This document shows positions 55,320 to 64,000 of a stretch of DNA of 64,000 nucleotides, one piece after another. The notes beneath the pieces were generated by a model, which worked only from the letters and a program-made list of their open reading frames with translations, had not been told where the DNA came from and did not search any database. The DNA lies in assembly GCA_963921195.1 (NCBI GenBank), contig OY992538.1, forward strand, positions 496,001 to 560,000, written 5' to 3'. The DNA is from Pegoplata infirma (lineage: Eukaryota; Arthropoda; Insecta; Diptera; Anthomyiidae). Both the position numbers and the translations under genes were made by a program. Positions within the stretch are counted from its first letter, which is position 1. Every line of letters starts with the position of its first letter.

Positions 55320-56750
55320 CACGCAAAAAAAAAATCTGTGTAAGATTGAGCAATCCTACTTGGTAAAACTTTTTTCATACCAAAAAAATTTTTTTACCAA
55401 ATTTTTGCTAAAATTATGCTTGTCGATGTTAAAGTAACATAATTCATTTTTTATGTAAAATAACCAAGTAGCTTGCACAATAACGCAAATTACTTGCACA
55501 AAAATTTATCGAAAGAAAACAACAAAAAAAAAAAAATAACAAATACAGACCTCCATATTCATTTTGTATTTTTATGTGCGTGCTTCGTTTTTTTTTTGTG
55601 TTATAAAAACGTAAAAAGGAAATTGATAAATAAAATTAAAATAAATTAATAAATAAAAATAAATAATTAGTTTTTTAAAAGATAAATAAATGTAAAATAA
55701 AAAAATGCTAAAGTTAATTTTGCTGTCATAACTTAAAACACCATTCATTTAGCAAAACCAATGGAGTCCCAGACGTTTGTTTCAATGAATTACAAATGGA
55801 ATGATAAAGTGAGTATACCCCTATTCCTAAGACACCAATAAGGTTTAATATATTTTTTGTTAAAAATTAGTGTTTGGTAATAATTTTCTATTTTTACAGG
55901 GTACTGCTAAATAAATATTTGAAGCTATGGCGATTCCTTCACTTCAATAAAGAGCATGGGCACCAGTCTTCCCTTTAGTTATAAAATTAAAACCTAAAAA
56001 CTCATTTATATAGCAAAGCCAATGGAGTCCAGACCTGTTTTGATGAGTTACAAATGGATCACAAAGTAAGTGTTCCTCCTAATCAAAAGACCAATGGGGT
56101 TTACTAGTTTTTTAAATTAAAAATTTATGTTTTCCCAGGTAAAAATCGACACGTATGTACACATATGGACATATATGAGTTGATGTATGAACATGTATGA
56201 TGACATATGAAACATATAAGAACATGTGTGGTACATATGTTAGCATATGTGGAATCATACGTTAATACAACTTGCAATGTTTGGAGTCATATATGAAGAC
56301 ATATCACATCACCTCCATTACTGTATCATTTATTGTCACAAATATGGTAATACATTGATTTCGGTAATTGTTTCAAAATTACTGGCATTCATCCTTTTTT
56401 TGTCGAATTCAACATGTAGATTTTAAAGGATTGCAGTGATAAGTTTACATTTTATTTGCGTTTTGAGAGAAATTAGGGGACGAATACATTTATTGACGCA
56501 CATTAACATTTATCTTGGTATTCATATTCTTTTAGTTATGGCAGTTATTATTTTAGATTTTAATTTAGTTTAAGAAAGAAAATAGGAATACAGACCTTTG
56601 GCCTTTATCCCTAAAAACATAAAAGGACGAACAAATTAACCAATAAATCATTTCATCTACATTTCACATCGGACCTCAGAGCATGAGTGTTCTGATGTGA
56701 AACGTAAAAAGCCACTCCCATAAACCATTTTTTTAAATCATTTGCGGCTA

Positions 56751-57038
56751 AAGCTAAGTACTCTGTTTCTTACGGTGAAAATTTCACTTAAACTTTAAAC
56801 GCCTCAAATTGCAATAAAACATTTAAAAATCAAGAACTTTTGACAATGATAAGAAAGAAACGATCATAACAAAACTGAAATGTCACTTTTTCACGGCAAT
56901 TTAAATTGTCTTGTATAATAAAAATGAGTGAAAACTTTTTTAACAATTTCCCCTTAATTCCTCGCGTTGCCAATTTTTTTTTTTTTTATATGGAGTTTGA
57001 CAGATTTTTTCCCGTGAAACCGAACAGAGTACTTAGCT
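56751..57038 (-). mobile_element. AAGCTAAGTACTCTGTT MITE, inverted copy
   Basis: Complement of 951-1238, nearly identical. Confidence 0.85.
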
Positions 57039-57294
57039 CAGAGTCATAGAGTAGTCCAACAAATGGCGTTTGAAAAAGTAGTAAACAAAAACCATATGGT
57101 ATTGTTTACAAAATTTTATCACAAACCGAAATTCGAGCGAGATGAAAGATACCAGTTTTACAGTGAGAATGCAGATTTTTTTTTGTCTCTCTTTGCTTTG
57201 CGTTTGAACTTTAGTTTGGCATTGCCAGAATTTTCCAATTATCTTTGGTGATGCCAGATCTAAAAAACGTTCGATGGATTACTATGTCACTATG
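57039..57294 (+). mobile_element. CAGAGTCATAG MITE, full-length copy
   Basis: CAGAGTCATAGAGTAGTCC to GGATTACTATGTCACTATG; the ends are imperfect inverted repeats. It abuts the previous MITE with no gap. The 62-codon frame inside is part of the repeat. Confidence 0.85.
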
Positions 57295-58755
57295 ACTTAG
57301 CTTAAGGGAACAATGTAAAACCCCCTTTATTCTTGCAAAATACCAAAAAGTCTATTAAAAAAATTCACGAGCATTTTTCAGAAGTATATGTTTAATGTTA
57401 AAAATCTGTAATTTTTACTATTAAAAACCTCGAAATATTTTTTAAAGCCCTTTTTGATAACAAACATTTATAAAAGAAAATGTATTTTTTTATTTATAAA
57501 TTTGTTTCCTACTGTTTGTTTTTATTTTTTTCTTTGTATCTGTTGTCAAAACATTAATATTTTTTTTTTTTCATAATTTCGAAAACTTCCAAAAAAATAT
57601 AAAAAAATTGTCACATATTTGATAAATTAGTTTATCAAAATAAATAGTTTTTTATACAGAATTTGCGGAAAATAAAAGGTAATAATTAAATGTTAATAAA
57701 GTTAAGATAAATCTTCTAATAATTATGTTTCTTATTTCAGCTTTGTTAATTTATACATCTTTTTGGTATGAGGCCGAAACCACATCAAGAATTCAACATT
57801 TCAAGATGAAAAGCGTCACCAATGAAAACCACACAAAAATGAATTCGACCACTTAAGTTAAAACCAATATCAATCCTCAAATCTGCTTTGGACGGGATGT
57901 GTAAGATACGCCAATTTTCAATAAAATATTTTCTTAATTATTTTTAATACGTATGAAATTTATCTTGTAGTTTAACTTTTTAAAATCAATTTTATTATAC
58001 AATAAACTATTTTTTTAAAAATTATTTGTTTTTTATGCTATAGCGTATGCAAAAGAATATAAAATTATATGAAATTATTATGCATATGAAAATATATGCG
58101 AACATATATGAACATGAATGCTCATATGTCTACATATTACCTCAATTTTCGTCCATGCACATATATGGGTGATCATACATGTTCATATGTGTACATACGT
58201 GATGATTTCTAACCGGGTTGTAATAATTTTCTATTTTTACAGGATGCTATTTAATAAATTCGTGACGCTATAGCGGATCCTTCACTTCAAGAAAAAGCGT
58301 AGGCAGCAATCACTGGAGAAAATTGTACATAAAGGATCAGTTGGTCGGTGGTAAATAAAATCCTACACAACATTTGTTATATTAATATGGATTTATTATG
58401 TGAAATATTTAAATTCAACAAATATACAAATTTTTACAAAAAATTTATAGAAAATTTATTTTAGCATAAATGGGGTAATTTTTAGCATTATTTTTAGTCA
58501 CCTTTTCTAATAATTTTGGTATATTTCACCACATTTCTTTTGGTATATTTTACCAAGTATTTGCTTAAATAGCATTAGCATTTTCTTCAAAATTTTTTAC
58601 ATAAGTGTTTTGGCTAAATTACGAAAACTACTTCGTCGGTTGTAGTTTTAGCATATTTTTGGTAAAATTATGCCAGATTTTTGCTCACTCCGACACAGAT
58701 TTTTTTTTGCGTGCATATGGTATTGTTTACGAAATTTTATCACAAATAGAAATGT

Positions 58756-59018
58756 GCAGTTGTAATTGGGATCGCGTTCGAGAAGGATCCATTCGTCGCT
58801 GTAGTTATTTTGGTTAAATACAGACACGTGTGTGTGTTTGTTGTACGCTCGTACTAATTGCATCTCACCCCGCACTTGCTTTGGTTGAGTTTCGATTAGT
58901 AACAGCATTGTTGCTGTTATTTTGCGGTATTTCTACTAAATCAATGTGCTATCGATTTGGCGTTTATATGCTGGTGTCGGCCATTTTATAAGTAAATGGT
59001 GGACACGTTGTGACGAAA
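58756..59018. other. Unassigned spacer
   Basis: Somewhat higher GC ('gggatcgcgttcgagaagga'). No gene recognised on either strand. Confidence 0.3.
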
Positions 59019-59266
59019 ATGAAATAAATTGGATTTGATAATCACCTCATTGGATGAATATACTGGTGGGAGAGCACCAATAATAAAACTCAGACGTTAA
59101 TCACATAATTTTCATGCCTTCCATTACAAAGGTAATGGTTGTTTGATGAAATAAATTGGATTTATCACATCATTGGATTGATATACTGGTGGGAGAGAAC
59201 CAATAATAAAACTCGGACGTTAATCACATAGTCTTTATGCCTTTCATTACAAAGGTAATGGAAGTT
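59019..59266 (+). repeat. Two tandem units of about 124 bp
   Basis: 'atgaaataaattggatttg', 'atatactggtgggagag', 'aataataaaactc(a/g)gacgtta', 'cattacaaaggtaatgg' occur twice in the same order. Origin not recognised. Confidence 0.85.
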
Positions 59267-59291
59267 TGGTGCATGGAGCCATAGTGACATA

Positions 59292-60034
59292 CACCCAAAA
59301 AATTTCCCAGTTACTGGCTACTAATATTTCAACTGAACCCCAGTTAAAATACACCTAACTGAGGCCCAGTTATTCAAATGAGTTGATAGAAACTAATTTT
59401 TTTCAAAAATCCAAATTTAATTATTGCGACAGGTAATGGTAACGATTTTCCCAGTTACTTTGAAAAATAATTTATACTTAGTTAAAAATAACGAAATTAA
59501 TATAGGGGTTGGTTGTGTAGAACCGAAATTTTGTTCTAAACATTTTTTTTTCTGCAATAAGGAATCTCCAAATCATTATTTATTTATTTATTAATTTTAT
59601 TGATACATTTATGATAAGACAAAGTTTATTATTTTTACTACCATTTTTTGAATATATACTCCCTTTAACTTTCCACCATCAGCATCCGTAACTGAATCAA
59701 TTCTGCTTTTGGCCGGATTTTCTTGTCCGTCACCTATAAAAAAAAATATGTTTCGATATAATTTATAATTTAACAAATATCTTTGAACATTAATCATTCT
59801 TACCATGTACCAAATAAATTCACGATTTAATTTTAAGAGAAACAATATTTGTTTTTATTTGAAATTGTTTTTTTAACTTTTGACAAATTAAAAAGAATTT
59901 GAAATACAGGGTAACTGAAAAACTGTTACTATTAACTGAAATCATAGTTACTGATGGCTAAGCCAGTTATTTTTAAAAAATGTAGTATTAACTGGGAAAT
60001 TACGTAACTGGACAACTGGGGAATTTTTTCGGTG
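59292..60034. mobile_element. 743-bp element with CACCCAAAAAATTTCCCAG ends
   Basis: TA|CACCCAAAAAATTTCCCAG and TTTTTTCGGTG|TA. Repeated 'ccagttac'/'aactggg' motifs near both ends. It is inserted into a CAGAGTCATAG MITE end: 'catagtgaca|ta|...|ta|gtaatcc'. Confidence 0.85.
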
Positions 60035-60042
60035 TAGTAATC

Positions 60043-60297
60043 CATAGTGACATAGTAATCCATCGACCGTTTTGTAGATCTGGCATCACCAAAGATAATT
60101 GGAAAATTCTGGCAATGCCAAACTAAAGTTCAAACGCAAAGCAAAGAGAGACAAAAAAAATCTGCATTCTCACTGTAAAACTGGTATCTTTCATCTCGCT
60201 CGAATTTCGGTTTGTGATAAAATTTCGTAAACAATACCATATGGTTTTTGTTTACTACTTTTTCAAACGCCATTTGTTGGGCTACTCTATGACTCTG
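60043..60297 (-). mobile_element. CAGAGTCATAG MITE, full-length copy
   Basis: Complement of 57039-57294 with few differences. Confidence 0.88.
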
Positions 60298-60850
60298 TAG
60301 TAATCCATCGACCGTTTTGTAGATCTGGCATCACCAAAGATAATTGGAAAATTCTGACAATGCCAAACTAAAGTTCAAACGCAAAGCAAAGAGAGACAAA
60401 AAACAATCTGCATTCTCACTGTAAAACTGGTATCTTCCATCTCGCTCACATTTCGATTTGTGATAAAATTTCGTAAACAATACCACAGACTAATACAGAC
60501 TCGACAAATATGACAGGTGTCAAAAAAGTATTTTTTAACCATATGGTTAATGTTTTCAAATTATTCTACGAATTAGGTTAGAAAGAGAAAACTGATATAA
60601 CGCGCCCTAAGAAAAATGGATGCCAGATCGGTTTTTGTTGTCTCACTCACTCCTAATTCGTAGAAAGTGTTGCCATGTTAGCGTAAAACGGACTAAAAAC
60701 CGCTGTGTTTTCTCCTAAAATCGCTTATTTTCCCCCCATTTTTTCTTGTAAAACTCTACTGTCGAGTCTGTATTTAGTCTGTGACAATACCATATGGTTT
60801 TTGTTTACTACTTTTTCAAACGCCATTTGTTGGACTACTCTATGACTCTG
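60298..60850 (-). mobile_element. CAGAGTCATAG MITE, interrupted copy
   Basis: Same family, directly following the previous copy, split by the 300-bp element at 60484-60783. Confidence 0.88.
60484..60783. mobile_element. 300-bp MITE, CACAGACTAATACAGACTCG ends, 7-bp target duplication
   Basis: Flanked by 'acaatac' at 60477-60483 and 60784-60790. Inverted ends CACAGACTAATACAGACTC and complement. A partial copy starts at about 61106. Confidence 0.88.
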
Positions 60851-60929
60851 CATGGAGCTATTAGAAGAAGACCCTGCCATTTTGTGTGCTTTTCATGAGT
60901 GCCGGCATTTAAATTAAAATCCAAAAAAT

Positions 60930-61097
60930 AGAAATGTGAGCGAGATGGAAGATACCAGTTTTACAGTGAGAATGCAGATTGTTTTTTGTCTCTCTTTGCT
61001 TTGCGTTTGAACTTTAGTTTGGCATTGCCAGAATTTTCCAATTATCTTTGGTGATGCCAGATCTACAAAACGGTCTATGGATTACTATGTCACTATG
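60930..61097 (+). mobile_element. CAGAGTCATAG MITE, truncated copy
   Basis: Carries the right two-thirds of the element, ending GGATTACTATGTCACTATG. Confidence 0.85.
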
Positions 61098-61105
61098 AGT
61101 GTTGC

Positions 61106-61400
61106 CACAGACTAATACAGACTCGACATAAGTGGCAGGTGTCAAAAAAGTAGTTCTGAACCATATGGTTAATATTTTCAAATTATTCTACGAATTAGGT
61201 TAGAAAGAGAAAACTAATATAAAGGTGCATACAGACGACGCAATATTATGTACAATATTCAATTATATTGATGGTGTGTGGGTAAGATTGACCATTGTAC
61301 AATCGTCAATATTACCCACACACCTTCAATATAATTGAATATTGTACATAATATTGCGTCGTATGTAGGTACCTTTACGCGCCATAAAAACTAATATAAC
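61106..61400 (+). repeat. CACAGACTAATACAG MITE fragment with foldback insert
   Basis: Matches 60484 onward to 'gagaaaactaatata', where 61222-61375 is inserted; 'aaaactaatataacgcgc' resumes after it. Confidence 0.8.
61222..61375. mobile_element. 154-bp near-perfect foldback
   Basis: Two arms of about 72 bp starting AAGGT(G/A)C and sharing 'gacgcaatattatgtacaat' and 'attcaattatattga'; about 67 of 72 positions pair by eye. Virtually no loop. Confidence 0.88.
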
Positions 61401-62322
61401 GCGCAAAAAAAATGTGTGTCAGATTAAGCAATACTACTTGGTAAATTTTTTTTCATACTAAAAATGTTTTTTTACCAAATTTTTGCTAAAATTATGCTTG
61501 TCGATGTTAAAGTAACATAATTAATTTTTTATGTAAAATAACCAAGTAGCTTGCACAATAACGCAAATTACTTGCAGAAAAATTTATCGAAAGAAACAAC
61601 AAAAAAAAAAACAAATACAGACCGCCATTTTCATTTTGTATTTTTGTGTGCATTGTTCGTTTATTTTTTGTGTTATAAAAACGCAAAAAAGGAAATTGAT
61701 AAATAAAATTAAAAAAAAATAATAAATAATTAGTTTTTTTAAAGATAAACCATTCATTTAACAAAACCAATGGAGTCCCAGACGTATGTTTCGATGAATT
61801 ACAAATGGAATGATAAAGTGAGTATATGTACTTTATGTATATTAATAAATTTATATAGCAAAGCCAATGGGTCCAGACCTGTTTTGATGAATTACAAATG
61901 GAATCACAAAGTAAGTGTTCCTCCCCACCAAGAGACCAATGGGGCTTACTAGTTTTTTAAATTAAAAATTTTTGTTTTGTAATAATTTTCTATTTTTACA
62001 GGGTGCTTTTAAATAAATTCGTGAAGCTATAGCGGATCCTTCACTTCAAGAAAAAGCGTAGGCAGCAGTCACTGGAGAAAATTGTACAAAAAGGGTCAGA
62101 TGGTCGGTGATAAATTAAATCCTACAAAATATTTATTGTGCTTGATTCTCGAATACGACTTCACCATTCACCCAATTTTTAAAAATTTGATATTCTTTCG
62201 AATTTTGCTAAATAGCAAATCAATTTCTTCAAAATTTTTTACATAAGCGAAAATTACTTCGTCGGTTGTAGTTTTAGCATATTTTTGGTAAAATTATGCC
62301 AGATTTTTGCTCACTCCGACAA
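61398..62322. mobile_element. CACGCAAAAAA-family element, partial copy
   Basis: Starts CGCGCAAAAAAAATGTGTG and ends 'cagatttttgctcactccgac', lacking the last ~18 bp. Contains an INE-1-like core near 61766-61815 and a 'ggtgcttttaaataaattcg' block shared with 58243 and 63931. Confidence 0.7.
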
Positions 62323-64000
62323 TCCTACTTGGTAAAATTTTTTTCATACCAAAAAAATTTTTTTACCAAATTTTTGCTAAAATTATGCTTGTCGATGTTA
62401 AAGTAACATAATTAGTTTTTTATAGGGATGTGCGATTAATCGATTATTTAATCATTCTGATTAATCGAAATCCTGATTAATCAATTAATCGATTAATCTA
62501 AAGTTTTGATTAATCAAAATCATGATTAATCGAATAATTTATATTTTGAATAATAAAAATTCATGATTAATTGATTAATCAGGAAGTTGAATATTCAAAA
62601 TTTGAATAATTGAATATTTTTTTTTATTTTCATTTTGTTTTTATCTACATACATACACATACAAACATATTTCAAATTTTATGACTATTGAAAATTTTTA
62701 GAAAATTTATGAAATGTTAGTCGAATTGACTTTTAATGGTTCTTTTCAGCATACAATGCAGTTATTATCATGGTGTCTGCACATTCGAAAATTATTTTTT
62801 TACAGAATCTATAAAAAATGGATGTATGTATTTACCTCCAATCATTTGAAATTACTAAAATGGGACCATAAACGAACCCGTATCAAACATTAATTTTGTT
62901 GTATTGCACATGATCTCCGGCTCATGCACAATTAAACGCCATTTAGCGTTGAAGTGGTTACAGAGGGAACTATTTCTTGCTGCATTGAGCCCGTGTTGGA
63001 AATTAATTAATTTTGTGGAATTTTTAATGATCTCATGTGCAATACAACCATTTGGCGTCGAGAGAACAATTTCTTAAAGCATTGAACATGGATGCTTGTT
63101 ATTGGGCGTAAGGCCAACTCATATCATCTACAATCTTCCATGAATCATGGGCCATGATAGATCCATAGACACATTCTTCATTAATTTTGGAAATTTGGTT
63201 GAATTTATTGTTTGATTTTGGCATATTAAATTTTTATTAATTTATAAATTTTGTTTTCAGTTTTTTTTTTTTTTTTTTTTGGAAATATTCTTTTATTTTG
63301 TTTTGCCAACATTTTTAAAAAATTGAATAAAATTATTCAATTTTGATTAATCAAAATTAAAATTAATTGATTAATCATAGTTCTGATTAATCAGAAAGTA
63401 TGATTAATCGATTAATTGATTAATCAGGATTAATCAGGATTTCGATTAATCGAAGTGATTAATTAATCGATTAATCGCACATCCCTAGTTTTTTATGTAA
63501 AATAACCAAGTAGCTTGCACGAAAATTACTTGCACAAAAATTTATCGAAAGAAAACAACAAAAAAAAAAAACAAATACAGACCGCCATTTTCATTTTGTA
63601 TTTTTGTGTGCGTGCTTCGTTTATTTTTTGTGTTATAAAAACGTAAAAATGAAATTGATAAATAAAATTAAAATAAATTAATAAACAAAAATAAATATTT
63701 AGTTTTTTAAAAGATAAATATATGTAAGATAAAAAAATGCTAAAGTTAATTTTGCTGTCATAACTTAAAACACCATTCATTTAGCAAAACCAATGGAGGC
63801 CCAGACGTATGTTTCGATAAATCACAAATGGAATGAAAAAGTGAGTTTACCCATATTCCGAAGACACCAATAAGGTTTAATAGATTTTTAGTTAAAAATT
63901 AGTGTTTGGTAATAATTTTCTATTTTTACAGGGTACTGCTAAATAAATTTTTGAAGCTATGGCGAATCCTTCACTATAATAAAGAGCGTGGGCACCAGTC
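62323..64000. mobile_element. CACGCAAAAAA-family element, next copy (runs off window)
   Basis: Starts directly with 'aatcctacttggtaaaat', the internal part of the left end. Continues past the hAT-like insert at 62423-63487 through an INE-1-like core at about 63790-63860 to the window end. Confidence 0.65.
62423..63487. mobile_element. 1.07-kb hAT-like MITE with 8-bp target duplication
   Basis: Ends TAGGGATGTGCGATTAATCG and complement, flanked by 'gtttttta' at 62415-62422 and 63488-63495. Dense 'gattaatcgattaatc' motifs within ~150 bp of both ends. Related host copies at 55452 and 61518 lack it. No transposase. Confidence 0.92.

Larger units (their letters stand above)
56134..58217. mobile_element. 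2.1-kb nested element with CCC(A/G)G(G/T)TA(A/G)AAATC ends
   Basis: Left CCCAGGTAAAAATCGACACG; right, inverted, CCCGGTTAGAAATCATCACG. Many CATATG/ACATATG motifs are clustered within about 200 bp of each end. Empty sites: 'tgttttgtaataattttc' near 61974 and the matching stretch near 63905. It contains 56751-57038 and 57039-57294. No transposase ORF seen. Confidence 0.8.
55320..58713. mobile_element. 3.4-kb CACGCAAAAAAAAA element
   Basis: Ends CACGCAAAAAAAAAATCTGTG and TTTTTTTTTGCGTG, with 'ca' on both sides. Subterminal 'ttggtaaaattatgccag' and 'ttttaccaaatttttgcta' blocks. Related partial copies at 61398-62322 and 62323-64000. It contains INE-1-like cores near 55763 and 56018 and the nested 56134-58217 element. 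Confidence 0.75.

Noticed and set aside
61766..61990. Apparent exon-intron-exon modules (55763, 61766 and 63790 regions) with 'gtgagt' donor and 'tttctatttttacag' acceptor
   Set aside because: The 'exon' is the conserved core of the INE-1-like repeat (compare about 48138-48190), so the donor is coincidental. The downstream block has in-frame stops in every copy.

Overview
This window is AT-rich, intron-bearing eukaryotic DNA from an insect, most probably a brachyceran (possibly calyptrate) fly. The two host genes have their clearest relatives in Drosophila Rpe and boca. Several repeats also carry the 'tttatggggtcccagac ... acaaacggaatgacaaa' core, which resembles dipteran INE-1/DINE-1 Helitron-type repeats. 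The species call is inference. All alignments were done by eye.

Host genes. (1) Ribulose-phosphate 3-epimerase (Rpe), minus strand: exon 1 at 46922-47485 and exon 2 at 40682-40786, giving a 222-residue protein. The 6.1-kb intron between them is packed with repeats, and its 5' end carries an 82-bp-spaced tandem duplication of the exon end in which the outer copy has lost its splice donor. (2) boca/MESD, the ER chaperone of LDL-receptor-family proteins, minus strand: exon 1 at 54927-55076 and exon 2 at 54374-54781, giving 185 residues with a signal peptide and a C-terminal KEEL. Both genes are intact.

Everything else is transposon-derived. 1-13.5 kb: small inverted-repeat elements, TTTCGTAAAAT-rich elements and a 1.2-kb element with a 6-bp target duplication and an 81-residue ORF. 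13.5-14.5 kb: a broken non-LTR reverse transcriptase and a composite with a tRNA-like module. 14.5-29 kb: a TA-rich zone of 'CCCGAGTAAAAA' elements, including four 366-bp copies. It holds a duplicated segment (17.5-23.6 versus 24.96-26.5 kb) that gives natural empty sites, and several tRNA-like segments followed by T-runs. 29.3-32.0 kb: an element bounded by clusters of a 'CAACAAGGTTCTAT' motif. 32-40.6 kb: nested hAT-like, pogo-like and other elements. 48.5-51.4 kb: a decayed 2.85-kb DNA transposon with an interrupted transposase; a shorter relative lies at 33957-35016. 51.8-52.1 kb: a Jockey-like reverse transcriptase relic. 55.2-64 kb: deeply nested MITEs, up to four levels.

Most unusual: at least eleven tRNA-like or tRNA-3'-half segments, nearly all followed within a few tens of bases by a run of T, embedded in TA-rich inverted-repeat elements. 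One has been expanded by two adjacent perfect palindromes (28 and 46 bp). Also notable is a terminal motif, TA|CAC-N-(C/G)-A-rich, shared by several otherwise unlike element families.
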